A stretch of DNA of 14,587 bases from CAYOOP01 sp964405685 (GTDB taxonomy: Bacteria > Pseudomonadota > Alphaproteobacteria > Rickettsiales > SXRF01). This document shows, one piece after another, positions 1-8,242 of the stretch (positions are counted from its first letter, which is position 1; each line of letters begins with the position of its first letter). The notes beneath the pieces were generated by a model. That model saw only the letters and a list, made by a program, of their open reading frames with translations, was not told where the DNA came from and ran no database searches. A program made the translations under genes and the position numbers. The stretch is taken from contig CAYOOP010000015.1 in NCBI GenBank assembly GCA_964405685.1, forward strand, positions 1-14,587. The letters run 5' to 3'.

Positions 1-589
1 TGCTTGCACACCTCTCTTTAACCTTCCAGCACCGGGCAGGCGTCAGACCCTATACGTCGTCTTATCGACTTCGCAGAGCCCTGTGTTTTAAGTAAACAGT
101 CGCTACCCCCTAGTTTGTGCCCCCGTCATCCGCTTGCGCGATTGACGGGCATGCTTATCCCGAAGTTACGCATGTAAATTGCCTAGTTCCTTCAGCATCG
201 TTCTCTCAAGCGCCTTGGTATACTCTACCTGACCACCTGTGTCGGTTTCGGGTACGGTCTAATGTGGTGCTATTTCCTGGGACTGATTCACTACCCGGAC
301 AATCCAATAAGTCCGAATCATTTACTCAATCCGTCACACTCCACTGGCCCATGAATATTAACATGGTTCCCATCGGCTACGCCTTTCGGCCTCACCTTAG
401 GGACCGGCTAACCCTGCTCCGATTAACGTATAGCAGGAACCCTTGGTCTTTCGGCGACAGAGTTTCTCACTCTGTTTGTCGTTACTTATGTCAGCATTCT
501 CACTCCTGATACCTCCACAACACCTTACCGGTGCTGCTTCAACGGCTTACAGGACGCTCCGCTACCATGCGCGCGTAGCGCGCAGAGAT

Positions 590-663
590 CAGATGTCTGA
601 TGTTAGATGTTAAGAAAGCACTTTCGCACTTTCTGACATCCGACATCCGGCATCTAACATCTG
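590..663 (-). other. Short 23S intervening sequence (helix 45 region), ORF-less hairpin
   Basis: This segment interrupts the 23S sequence between the GAAGCTGTGGATG and GGAGCGTCCTG blocks, where E. coli has the short helix 45. The insert is a hairpin of about 74 nt. Its arms begin CAGATGTTAGATG and end ACATCAGACATCTG on the RNA strand, and the loop is about 10 nt between GAAAG and CTTTC. The arms are built from tandem 7-nt units of the form GATGTYN (GATGTTA, GATGTCA, GATGTCG, GATGTCT). Two perfect small hairpins, GCCGC-TTTA-GCGGC and GCGCGC-TAC-GCGCGC, flank it. Helix 45 is a known site of 23S intervening sequences removed by RNase III in several proteobacteria. Removal here is inferred. Confidence 0.85.
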
Positions 664-763
664 CCGCTAAAGCGGCATCCACAGCTTCGGCACGTAGTTT
701 AATACCCGTTACATTTTCGGCGCAGGATCGCTAATAGACCAGTGAGCTGTTACGCTTTCTTTA

Positions 764-794
<31 letters not shown>

Positions 795-1316
795 TTGTTT
801 TGGCGTTCCCACATCCTTTCCAACTTAACTACGATTTGGGGGCCTTAGATGGTGGTCTGGGTTGTTACCCTTTCGACGATGGACGTTAGCATTCACCGTC
901 TGTCTGCCCGATAGTACTCTTCAGTATTCGGAGTTTGGTTAGATTTGGTAGGGCTTTGGGCCCCCCTAGTCCATCCAGTGCTCTACCCCTGAAGGTATTC
1001 ATCGGACGCTATACCTAAATATATTTCGCGGAGAACCAGCTATTTCCCAGTTTGATTGGCCTTTCACCCCTTACCACAGCTCATCCGAGACCTTTTCAAC
1101 GGGCACCGGTTCGGTCCTCCAGTGGATGTTACTCCACTTTCAACCTGGCCATAGTAAGATCACTGAGGTTTCGGGTCTAATACGTGCAACTAAATTCGCG
1201 CTATTAACACTCGCTTTCGCTACGCCTACACCTATCGGCTTAAGCTTGCTGCACACATTAAGTCGCTGACCCATTATACAAGAGGTACGCCGTCAGGGGT
1301 TCCGCACAGGGAACCC

Positions 1317-1754
1317 GATGTCAGAAGTTAGATGTCAGAGGTTAGATTAAGTAAGTTTTTTTGAGAGTGCGAAGATCATGCGGGAGATGGCGCTGTATTC
1401 GTCTCGCCATTTTTTCCATTGGTCTTCGGTGATGTATTTGAGATCGTAGCAGTAGCGGGCCCACATGCGCATTTCATCGCTGGAACCCAGGGCGTTCATT
1501 AAGTAACGCTTGAATTCCGCTTTGGAGTGCACTTGCTTGGCAAAACCCTCGACAATGTTGGCACCAACAGACTTGCTGGCGCGGCGGGTTTGATCAGCAA
1601 TCGCGTACTGCTCAATCGCCGGAAATTTCAAGCTGGCTTTATGAATCTCTAATGAGATTTTGTAAGCCCTCTGAAACACTTCCAAATTTTCAAAGCCTTT
1701 TGCTTCGCTCATATTACGTCTCCTTATTAATCTAACATCTGACATCTAACATCC
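1317..1754 (-). other. Long 23S intervening sequence (helix 25 region) with an encoded protein
   Basis: The insert splits the 23S helix 25 region, between ACAAGCAGTCGGAG on the 5' side and GACGGCGTACC on the 3' side. Its ends are inverted repeats (1727-1754 and 1317-1350 in plus coordinates). Over about 24 nt the two arms match with a single difference, and they contain the units GATGTTA and GATGTCA, like the arms of the shorter insert at 590-663. The stem is a likely double-strand cleavage site for RNase III. The region between the arms is almost filled by the gene at 1347-1712. Its stop codon falls within one arm and its ribosome binding site immediately follows the other. This is the usual layout of helix 25 intervening sequences that encode the IVP/S23 four-helix-bundle protein. 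Confidence 0.92.
1347..1712 (-). CDS. Four-helix-bundle protein encoded in a 23S intervening sequence (IVP / S23 family)
   Basis: A 121-residue all-helical protein of the family found in 23S rRNA intervening sequences, once called S23 ribosomal protein. Family marks are FENLEVFQRAYKIS at the N-terminus, a FP-(A)IEQYAIADQTRRASKSVGA stretch, then NIVEGFAKQ and an EFKRYLMNALGSSDE block. The start at 1712 is chosen because AAGGAG lies 7 nt upstream. An in-frame ATG 11 codons earlier lies inside the inverted-repeat arm and has no such site. The protein has no known enzymatic motif and its role is not established. It may bind RNA or be a passenger of the insert. Because it is transcribed only as part of rRNA, its mRNA would be the excised intervening RNA. 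Confidence 0.93.
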   Translation of the reverse strand: MSEAKGFENLEVFQRAYKISLEIHKASLKFPAIEQYAIADQTRRASKSVGANIVEGFAKQVHSKAEFKRYLMNALGSSDEMRMWARYCYDLKYITEDQWKKWRDEYSAISRMIFALSKKLT

Positions 1755-1832
1755 GGAATCAGTTTCGCTCTGCGAAACCCCCTCCGACTGCTTGTAAGCA
1801 TCCAGTTTCAGGTCTATTTCACTCCCCTTGCC

Positions 1833-1880
<48 letters not shown>

Positions 1881-2350
1881 ATACGAATATTTAGGCTTGG
1901 AGGATGGTCCCCCCATGTTCAGACAGGATTACTCGTGTCCCGCCCTACTCGAGGATCATGAAACTTTTTACCTATACGGGGCTTTCACCCACTATGGCCG
2001 TCTTTTCCAAAACGTTCTAGTTGTTATTTCATGACCACTGGCCTGGTCCCCGTTCGCTCGTCACTACTAGGGGAATCTCGGTTGATGTCTTTTCCTCCGG
2101 CTACTTAGATATTTCAGTTCACCGGGTTCGCTTTAATGACCTATGTATTCAGTCATCAATACCTTTTGTTAAACCAAAATCCAGCTAGCCCGAAGGCTAA
2201 CTGTGTATTGGTTTAAAGGTGGGTTGTCCCATTCGGACATCTTCGGATCAAAGTTTCTTCGCAACTCCCCGAAGCTTATCGCAGCGTAGCACGTCCTTCA
2301 TCGCTTGTATGTGCCAAGGCATTCACTAGATGCTCTTGTCATATTTATTC

Positions 2351-2567
2351 TGATTGAACGATACCTGAACCATTCGTGCAGAGCAATTACGCCCCACATG
2401 AGTGGCATTTGGCATCTCTCCATGATACTGCCTTTGAAGTAAAAAAGCAGTATCTTGCGTCAACTCAATCACGCCGAATGGATGATAACTAATCCATTCG
2501 ATTATGGTTGAGATGACTAGAAAAACCTATTCACAAATTTCATTCAGCAGGGGCGAAAAAACGCCCC
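2351..2567 (-). other. 23S leader region with stable hairpins
   Basis: This segment lies between the promoter and the mature 23S 5' end. It holds no gene and no tRNA on either strand. Three clear hairpins are present: GATACTGC/GCAGTATC (2424-2454), a long one closed by CTCAA/TTGAG with an inner GAATGGAT/ATCCATTC stem (2464-2512), and GGGGCG-TTTTTT-CGCCCC in minus orientation (2550-2567). The stretch nearest the 23S may pair with the 3' flank of the 23S to form the processing stem, but that flank is outside the window. Confidence 0.5.
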
Positions 2568-2594
2568 AAAAAAAGACCCTTTTTTGCAAAAGGG
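2568..2594 (-). terminator. Promoter-proximal hairpin plus U-tract, possible attenuator of the 23S transcript
   Basis: On the minus strand CCCTTTTGC and the opposed AAAAAAGGG form a short hairpin (2594-2577), followed at once by TCTTTTTTT (2576-2568). The predicted transcription start falls at about 2594, so the hairpin would be the first thing made. It has the shape of an intrinsic terminator, but the stem is short and A/T-rich and could be only a 5' stabilising hairpin. No rrn antitermination box A was recognised nearby. Confidence 0.35.
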
Positions 2595-2600
2595 AGTGCT

Positions 2601-2629
2601 TATCTACACCCACCCTTTTGGCATGTCAA
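2601..2629 (-). promoter_or_regulatory. Predicted 23S rRNA promoter
   Basis: The minus strand has a perfect -35 box TTGACA (2629-2624), a 17-nt spacer and TAGATA as the -10 (2606-2601). This is the best sigma70-type promoter I can see in the window. It lies about 250 nt upstream of the 23S 5' end, with no gene between, and supports separate transcription of this 23S gene. Confidence 0.7.
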
Positions 2630-2786
2630 CAGCCTATTTGCACTTTTTTATGGGGGCTTTGAGGGGGCGGGTTTTAAGGGCTCTTGGCGGGTTTTCTTAG
2701 CTAATTTTCCTACCAATATCAAAACCGTCATAAAAGCTTAACATAGATAAGGTATTATGGACCCTTAAACCCACGAAAGGAACCTT

Positions 2787-3527
2787 ATGCGTAACGAAGG
2801 CAAAAACATGCCCTATGCCGTCTCCCTTGGCATTGCTGGCCATACTACAAAAGTAGTCTCTGAACAAATGGCAAAGACCCTTGACGGGTATGACCCTATA
2901 GCGATTCGGGATTACATTGACACCCGCGATAAACAAGACTTTCTAGCACGCGTAGAAGAGGCAGAAGTCAGCGATAAAAATGCAATTATATTTCACTTGC
3001 CTGAAGGTTATTTAGAGAAGGGTGAGCTCGATCGGATGAAAGCTTCTGCGCAACGCATAGCCGAAGAGCATGGATTAGACGTTACTTACGTAACTGCATC
3101 CCTAGCAGGACTTGGCAAGCTAGATATTGTAGTTCTCTGCAATCCTTTGATTACAGAAATAAACAAGCATGATCAGCTAAAGGACTTCAAACATCAACTC
3201 ACCAACGCTGCTGAAGGTGATGGCTCTTATCAAACACCCCACGATGCCTCGCGTGCAGATACCTATTCCGTAATGCAGGGCATGTTTGATGCGCTGAATG
3301 ACAAAGACCTTAAAACAAAATATGCAGACCACAAAGGCTTCCTGGCCTCAAATGGGCAACTGAACCTAGAAGATGCAAGTATAAGATCTCAAGTCCAATC
3401 GGATATGCAGCATGTGGTGGAGTCTCGGCTCAAAAAAAAGAGCACTATTGCAGTGCTTGAGGATGTCGCAGAAGAAATCAATTTACAGATTGACCACGCG
3501 CACGCGCAAAAAGGTCGCACGAAATAG
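2787..3527 (+). CDS. Hypothetical protein, 246 aa
   Basis: I do not recognise this protein. It has no signal peptide or membrane segment and looks cytoplasmic, acidic and mixed alpha/beta. Near the N-terminus, SLGIAGHTTK (residues 13-22) superficially recalls a phosphate-binding loop before a helix. It lacks the GK[ST] ending of a true Walker A, so ATP binding is not claimed. Hydrophobic strands NAIIFHLP and LDIVVLCNP follow at about 65-72 and 112-120, and the C-terminal 50 residues are charged and helical. The start at 2787 has GAAAGGAA upstream. A second ATG seven codons in (MPYAV) is an alternative. TATTAT at 2753-2758 may be its -10 box. Its stop codon directly abuts that of the convergent glycosyltransferase gene. 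Base composition is more A/T-rich than the neighbouring glycosyltransferase and barrel genes. Confidence 0.8.
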   Translation: MRNEGKNMPYAVSLGIAGHTTKVVSEQMAKTLDGYDPIAIRDYIDTRDKQDFLARVEEAEVSDKNAIIFHLPEGYLEKGELDRMKASAQRIAEEHGLDVTYVTASLAGLGKLDIVVLCNPLITEINKHDQLKDFKHQLTNAAEGDGSYQTPHDASRADTYSVMQGMFDALNDKDLKTKYADHKGFLASNGQLNLEDASIRSQVQSDMQHVVESRLKKKSTIAVLEDVAEEINLQIDHAHAQKGRTK

Positions 3528-5351
3528 CTAAGCCGCGCCTAATTTCGTCACCCCGTGGTTCGTTTTCTCCCAATAGTGCGGCTTGGTGATGAGTTGGATG
3601 AGGGCTTTGTAGCTCGCAATCGAGTGTAAAAGCCAATAAAACGGGTAGAAAGCGGCGGCGGTGGCGAAGCGCCAGCCTTGGCCTCCCGCAACGCGTGAGG
3701 CTTGGAGCCAGCAGAGCATGGGGAAACTGACGAGGTTGAAAATCGCAACGGGAAGCAGGCCGGGGATGGCGGAGACTAGCATGTACATGTAGGGCGAGAG
3801 ATAGGCGTAGAGGGTGATCGCCCACAAGATAGGCGCGGTGATGAAGGTGAGCCAGGACATGCCGATGACGAGTTGAAACCCCGTGAAACCGCGTAGTTTG
3901 AGGGTACCATAGAGCACGCCGGGGCGGCGCATGTAGACCACCCAGGTTTGCATATGGCCTTTGACCCAGCGGGAACGCTGGCGAATCCAGGCGCCCACGC
4001 TCATGGTCGCTTCTTCGTAGGTGATGGAATCGAGCATCGCGGTTTCGAAACCGCTCGCGGCCAGGCGTACGCCAAGATCCGCATCTTCCGTCACGTTGTA
4101 GGGGTCCCACACGCCGAGGCTTTTTAGCACACGGAGGTTGATGTGGTTGCTGGTGCCGCCGAGGGGGATGGGCGTCAAACTTCCGACCAGCGCGTGTAAG
4201 AGCGGACCGAAGAGGGTCTGGTATTCCATTTCGAACCAACGCGTGAGCGTGTTTTCATGCGCGTTGAAATATTGCAGACGGCCTTGCACACAGGCGAGCT
4301 TGGGGCCGCCGTAAGCAAACATGGTGGCGGCTTTGCGGAGTTGGTCCGGCTCTGGGTGGTCTTCGGCGTCGTAAATGGTGACGATTTCGCCTTTGGCGAA
4401 ATGCACCGCGTAATTCAGCGCTTTGGGCTTAGTTTGCGGTTGGCTCGATGGCACGCGGATGATGTCGAAATGATAGGCGGGCTTCAAGTTTTTTGCCGCC
4501 TCATAGGTTTCCAGGTCGCTCGCTTCGAGCACAATTTTGATGTCGAGTTTATTGTGCGGATAATCCAGTTTTGAAAGCGTGCTAAGCAAGCCGGGCAGCA
4601 CTTCGGCTTCTTTGTACATCGGCAGCATGATGGTATAAATCGGCAATTCGTGGTCTTTCAGCAGCGGCGGCTTAAGGCCGCTACGGATAGCGCGCATGCG
4701 GCGGATGCCTCTAACATACCACGCAGTTTTGGCGACCATATTGCCGACATAAAGCAAGTGTAGCGACACCAGAACCAACAACAAAAAGGCAACCGGCGAA
4801 TAGGTTGCACCAAACAAAAGCGAACCGATGATGGAAGCAAGAACGAGTTTTTGAAATGCGGTGAGTGTGGATTTTGCGGAACGTTCCGGGGTGGCGTGAT
4901 AAAGGCCGTCGACGCTGATGCTCGAGAGTTTATCAGTAAACAATTGTTCGATGGTCAGGCGGATATCGAGCGGTGAAGTGATGGCGAGTTTGTAGTCCTC
5001 GCCATGCGTTTTACTGATGAATTGATCAAGTGCTTCGCTGGGCTCGGAGGTTGCAAATGTCAGCGTGCCAAGTTCGCGCCGCCAGGGAAGTACTTTGAGA
5101 CGAATATAGTCCTCCAAATATTTGACCTTGGGAAGATTGGCCTCGGGCGGGTGGGTCAGCAGATTGATGAAACGTAGGCCGTAATGATCGGCGATGGCTT
5201 GATACAGGCTGAGCGTGCCAACGCTGCCGCTGCTTAAGAGAATATCCCCCAAACGGCCACCGGTTTGGGATTGCAGATGGAGCGCCTGCGCGAGCGAATC
5301 TTCCGTGACCGTCTCACGCGCACGCAGTACCGCACCCAGCGAGCGCGACAT
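3528..5351 (-). CDS. Membrane GT2 glycosyltransferase with N-terminal MshEN/GspE-N-like domain
   Basis: A 607-residue polysaccharide-synthase-like protein. Residues about 3-63 match the MshEN / type II secretion GspE N-terminal fold, including RLGDILLSSG followed by LYQAIADHYGL. Some members of that domain family bind cyclic di-GMP. Membrane segments follow at about 168-205. The catalytic GT2 domain spans about 235-465: PMYKEAE, LEASD (275-279), DAED (328-331, metal-binding DxD type), TEDADLG (421-427, catalytic Asp) and QRSRW (458-462, the QxxRW-type motif of processive synthases). Several membrane segments fill 490-590. Together these resemble cellulose or poly-N-acetylglucosamine synthase catalytic subunits; the product cannot be told. 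The ATG at 5351 is preferred over an upstream TTG because GGAG lies nine bases ahead of it and it overlaps the stop of the barrel gene as TGATG, which indicates translational coupling. Confidence 0.9.
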   Translation of the reverse strand: MSRSLGAVLRARETVTEDSLAQALHLQSQTGGRLGDILLSSGSVGTLSLYQAIADHYGLRFINLLTHPPEANLPKVKYLEDYIRLKVLPWRRELGTLTFATSEPSEALDQFISKTHGEDYKLAITSPLDIRLTIEQLFTDKLSSISVDGLYHATPERSAKSTLTAFQKLVLASIIGSLLFGATYSPVAFLLLVLVSLHLLYVGNMVAKTAWYVRGIRRMRAIRSGLKPPLLKDHELPIYTIMLPMYKEAEVLPGLLSTLSKLDYPHNKLDIKIVLEASDLETYEAAKNLKPAYHFDIIRVPSSQPQTKPKALNYAVHFAKGEIVTIYDAEDHPEPDQLRKAATMFAYGGPKLACVQGRLQYFNAHENTLTRWFEMEYQTLFGPLLHALVGSLTPIPLGGTSNHINLRVLKSLGVWDPYNVTEDADLGVRLAASGFETAMLDSITYEEATMSVGAWIRQRSRWVKGHMQTWVVYMRRPGVLYGTLKLRGFTGFQLVIGMSWLTFITAPILWAITLYAYLSPYMYMLVSAIPGLLPVAIFNLVSFPMLCWLQASRVAGGQGWRFATAAAFYPFYWLLHSIASYKALIQLITKPHYWEKTNHGVTKLGAA

Positions 5352-6142
5352 CAAAACGTGCTCCAAACAGCGATGAGTGCCCCCTGCCCGGCGCCGGTGT
5401 TTTTGCCGTAGACGTCTGCAAATATGCCTGCTTGAAACGCAAGATCGGGCGAGTATTGATAGACGGTGGAGAGTTGAGTTTTCACCAAATCATAATCATC
5501 GGCGGTGGACTGTGTGAAGGAGGCAAATGCGCCTTTTACGCTACGCCAGGTGGCGAAGCTCTGCGCGAGCACCATGACGTCTGGGTGCACGTGTGCACCA
5601 ACGGAAACATTCGCGCGGTATTGGTTTTTGGGTTCACCGAAACGATAGCGAACACCGGTGTCGGATTCGGCGAACATCGGCACATCGAAGAGTAAAAAAT
5701 TCGTACCTGAAATGAGGCTGATGCCGACGTCAGGATGGCGGCTGCCGAGTGCGGGTGAATCATCCGCGCGGATGCCGGGGAGTTTGACCATCGGTTGAAT
5801 ACTTACGATGTAATCTTCCTCCGTCCACACCGGCGTGCGGGCGAAGAGTTCGGTTTCGCCGACTCCGTAGTTGCTACCGCTTGACGTGTCGACGTGTTGC
5901 AAAAACGTGCTGCCTCCGATTGTGATATTATCGGTTAGGCCGTATTCGGCATAAGGGTTTACTTCGACTTTGGTATAGCGCGAGGCGTTTTGACGCGAGG
6001 CGTTTTCATTGAAACGCTCGCTGCTACGGTAGGCAAGCGTGTTGACGATGAGTTGGCCCTGGCCTTCCGGCTGCAGCCACGCACCGGGCGAGGCAAACGC
6101 AGCTGTGGGTAGTAACAACAGGGGGAACACAACTCGGAGCAT
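5351..6142 (-). CDS. Predicted outer-membrane beta-barrel protein (possibly phenol-degradation MetA-like fold)
   Basis: A 263-residue exported protein. Residues 1-17 form a signal peptide (hydrophobic VVFPLLLLP, cleavage likely after AFA). The mature part shows alternating polar and aromatic strands typical of a small outer-membrane barrel, such as YAEYGLTDNITIGGSTF, DTGVRYRF and YQYSPDLAFQAGIFAD. It ends in phenylalanine, the usual C-terminal signal for BAM-dependent insertion. The arrangement is reminiscent of the MetA-pathway/transporter-like barrels of unknown substrate; this is weak. It is the first gene of a two-gene operon, overlapping the glycosyltransferase start by one base. A role as the outer-membrane partner in export or modification of the polysaccharide is inference from context only. 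Confidence 0.8.
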   Translation of the reverse strand: MLRVVFPLLLLPTAAFASPGAWLQPEGQGQLIVNTLAYRSSERFNENASRQNASRYTKVEVNPYAEYGLTDNITIGGSTFLQHVDTSSGSNYGVGETELFARTPVWTEEDYIVSIQPMVKLPGIRADDSPALGSRHPDVGISLISGTNFLLFDVPMFAESDTGVRYRFGEPKNQYRANVSVGAHVHPDVMVLAQSFATWRSVKGAFASFTQSTADDYDLVKTQLSTVYQYSPDLAFQAGIFADVYGKNTGAGQGALIAVWSTF

Positions 6143-6383
6143 GGGCTCTGCTTTAGCAAACCCCGCTTAGAGGGCAAGGCAATTCGTGTTTATGAGCATT
6201 GGATTTTCGATTTTCGAAAATTGCACGTTAGCTATTGTTGTATAATGGTTTTCTATTGTCATCATAATATAATATTTAACTGATTTAAATAATATGCTGG
6301 AGTCAGTAGACTGGTGAGGTAAGTACAGTATCAAACGATGAACTTACGATAGCTGAAAATGTCACTAAAAAACAAGGTATCTT
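6143..6383. promoter_or_regulatory. Divergent intergenic region with a perfect 12-bp palindrome and a -10-like box
   Basis: This is the A/T-rich space between the divergent barrel gene and the 171-residue gene. It holds a perfect palindrome ATTTTCGAAAAT (6210-6221) and perfect TATAAT hexamers at 6241-6246 and 6269-6274 (plus). No well-spaced -35 box was found for either, so the promoter assignment is tentative. The palindrome could be an operator for the divergent genes. Confidence 0.25.
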
Positions 6384-6899
6384 ATGGACACCAGAATGAA
6401 TGAAAAAATTGCTGAGGCCGTGAATGCGGTGACAGCGCTTAATGAGGCATCTGTGGATCACTTTCCCGATTTGCATTGGCAAGCATTTCAATATTCCAGT
6501 GGGGTAGAACTGCGGCTGGTGGATAAACACCCCCACAAAGGCAGGGATGGATTTCCGCTCATACTGGACGACGCGAAAAGGATTCAAACAGCTTTGCAAG
6601 GGATAGGCATTGATACTGGACGGGCAGGATCAAGAGCTCCTTCAACAATGTTAGGCGCGACCGCATATTTTGCCACCGACCCCGAAACTGGTGAACAAAG
6701 GGAAACAAGGATGTTATCTCTCCGATCGGTTGATTTTAAGCATTTGCTCACCAATGCACCACGTCTTAAGAAACTTATTGGCCAATCCTTTCCTGATGTA
6801 GGTGATCCAGCTCATGCTACACAAACCACTAGTGCCTTAGGTAGCGTTGTAGATGCATCGCAAGTGGCGATTGATGGTTCTGGAGTCCCCGGTCATTGA
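6384..6899 (+). CDS. Hypothetical protein, 171 aa
   Basis: I do not recognise this protein. It has no signal peptide or membrane segment. The N-terminal half is helical then strand-rich (HWQAFQYSSGVELRLVDKHP). The middle holds LILDDAKRIQTALQGIGIDTG and a GATAYFATDPETGEQRETRMLSL stretch that looks like a strand pair with a tight turn. The C-terminal 40 residues are low in hydrophobics and probably disordered. The start is supported by an AAGG about eight bases upstream; a second ATG four codons in is possible. It lies 76 bases upstream of pstA on the same strand, where pstC would be expected in many alphaproteobacteria, but it bears no resemblance to a permease. Confidence 0.7.
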   Translation: MDTRMNEKIAEAVNAVTALNEASVDHFPDLHWQAFQYSSGVELRLVDKHPHKGRDGFPLILDDAKRIQTALQGIGIDTGRAGSRAPSTMLGATAYFATDPETGEQRETRMLSLRSVDFKHLLTNAPRLKKLIGQSFPDVGDPAHATQTTSALGSVVDASQVAIDGSGVPGH

Positions 6900-6975
6900 T
6901 CGCAGAATCTAGCGCATAGGCGCGTTTCTAAAAAATCATATGCTTCTTTGCTAAAGTCTTGGTAGAAGGGCGAGC

Positions 6976-8223
6976 ATGTCGATGTTTAGCCCCACCCATT
7001 ACCACAAACGCAAACGCGCTGAGGCGCGGTTTAATTGGTATGGCAAGTTGGCGCTCGGGTTTGCGGTTGCCATGCTCGTGCTGCTGCTTGGCAATGTGTT
7101 CGTGCGGGGCACCAACGGGTTTCAAACCGCAATGGTTACCCTGCCCGTCCATTTTAGTGAGCAGCGCTTACAGGCAGAGCAACATGCAACGCTTGAGGAC
7201 ATTCCAACGGGGAATTATTTGCTGCTCGTGAAAGACGCGCTGGCCAATGTATTCCCCGGCGTAAGTGAAAAAGCTGAAACGCGAGAATTAATAGAGATGG
7301 TGAGCAGCAGCGCTTCAGCGAAGCTCAGAAATTACTTGTTAAAACATCCGGATGCGATGGGAGAGACGGTCGACATTGCGCTGCCGGCAGCCACCGAGGT
7401 AGATCAGTTTTTGAAACATGGCACTGATGAAAAATTCAGCGAATTCCAGCGCAATATTTTGCGCACGCTGATGACGGGCGAGCGTTTGGACATACGTTTA
7501 AACCCTGGTTTCTTCACGCATGCGGATTCGCGTTTGCCGGAGCAGGCCGGGTTTTTCGGCGCGATTGCCGGGTCGTTTTTTACCATGGTCGTCTGCTTCC
7601 TGATCGCATTCCCCATCGGCGTTGCGGCGGCGGTCTATCTGCAGGAATTCGCACCGAAAAATACATTCACGGATTTTGTTGAAGTCAACATCAGCAACCT
7701 GGCCGCCGTACCTTCGATTGTGTTCGGGCTCTTGGGCTTAGCGGTCTACATCAACGTCATGCATCTGCCGCGCTCAGCGCCGGTGGTTGGCGGGTTGACA
7801 CTCGCGCTCATGATGTTGCCAGTGATGATTATTGCAACGCGCACAGCGCTCGCTGCTGTGCCGCCGTCTATTCGCCAGGCAGCACTGGCACTCGGGGCAA
7901 CGCCGTTACAAGTGGTGTGGCACCACACGCTGCCACTCGCCATGCCAGGAGTGATGACGGGAACAATTTTGGGCCTATCGCGCGCCATTGGTGAGACGGC
8001 ACCGCTGCTGATGATCGGGATGGTGGCGTTTGTAGCCGATGTGCCGGGGAACTTTGCCGACCCGGCAACCGTAATGCCGGTGCAGGTTTACTTGTGGGCG
8101 ACGAGTCCGGAATCCGGCTTTGTCGAAAAAACAGCGTCGGGGATTATGGTATTAATTCTCTTGCTGCTTGCGATGAACGCCGCCGCCATCTACATTCGCA
8201 AACGCTTTGAGGTGAGGTGGTGA
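6976..8223 (+). CDS. pstA: Phosphate ABC transporter permease PstA (long form with extra N-terminal domain)
   Basis: A 415-residue inner-membrane subunit of the high-affinity phosphate importer. Residues about 24-44 form the first membrane segment. A long non-membrane region (about 45-190) follows that E. coli PstA lacks and that is typical of alphaproteobacterial PstA (DUF3333 type). Residues about 193-408 form the usual permease core. The cytoplasmic coupling loop that contacts PstB is visible as RQAALALGATPLQVVWHHTLP (300-320), close to the EAA consensus, and RAIGETAPLL (336-345) is a family signature. AAGGG five bases upstream supports the start. PstB follows on the same strand, separated by an inserted palindromic element. 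PstC, PstS and PhoU are not in the window, although pstC would normally be directly upstream. Confidence 0.96.
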   Translation: MSMFSPTHYHKRKRAEARFNWYGKLALGFAVAMLVLLLGNVFVRGTNGFQTAMVTLPVHFSEQRLQAEQHATLEDIPTGNYLLLVKDALANVFPGVSEKAETRELIEMVSSSASAKLRNYLLKHPDAMGETVDIALPAATEVDQFLKHGTDEKFSEFQRNILRTLMTGERLDIRLNPGFFTHADSRLPEQAGFFGAIAGSFFTMVVCFLIAFPIGVAAAVYLQEFAPKNTFTDFVEVNISNLAAVPSIVFGLLGLAVYINVMHLPRSAPVVGGLTLALMMLPVMIIATRTALAAVPPSIRQAALALGATPLQVVWHHTLPLAMPGVMTGTILGLSRAIGETAPLLMIGMVAFVADVPGNFADPATVMPVQVYLWATSPESGFVEKTASGIMVLILLLLAMNAAAIYIRKRFEVRW

Positions 8224-8233
8224 TGCACAAGCA
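8211..8233 (+). repeat. Direct repeat flanking the pstA-pstB palindromic element, copy 1 (copy 2 at 8378-8401)
   Basis: GGTGAGGTGGT-(A/G)-ATG followed by ACAAGCA occurs at the end of pstA (8211-8233) and again at the start of pstB (8378-8401), with only a few differences over 23-24 bases. In copy 1 the pstA stop overlaps an ATG as TGATG, which looks like an original pstB start coupled to pstA. In copy 2 the same sequence supplies the ribosome binding site and ATG now used by pstB. The two copies bracket the palindromic element exactly enough to suggest duplication on insertion, although convergent evolution of a start region is not excluded. Confidence 0.6.
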
Positions 8234-8242
8234 ATCCAATAC

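Noticed and set aside
117..509. Plus-strand open frame of 130 codons
   Set aside because: It lies wholly within conserved 23S rRNA read on the other strand. The same applies to the 68-codon frame at 1828-2034.
1317..1754. Group I or group II intron in the 23S gene
   Set aside because: The insert is bounded by a simple inverted-repeat stem and encodes a four-helix-bundle protein, not a homing endonuclease or maturase. It lies in a variable helix, not in a conserved intron site.
2351..2786. tRNA-Ile or tRNA-Ala in the space upstream of 23S
   Set aside because: No cloverleaf or TTCGAATC-type T-arm is found on either strand; the hairpins there are simple.
2787..3527. P-loop NTPase function for the 246-residue protein
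   Set aside because: GIAGHTTK lacks the GK[ST] ending and no Walker B or kinase motifs follow, so the likeness is too weak to call.
3478..4239. Minus-strand open frame of 253 codons
   Set aside because: It overlaps the glycosyltransferase gene in another frame, is rich in Arg, His and Pro as expected for an out-of-frame shadow, and matches no family.
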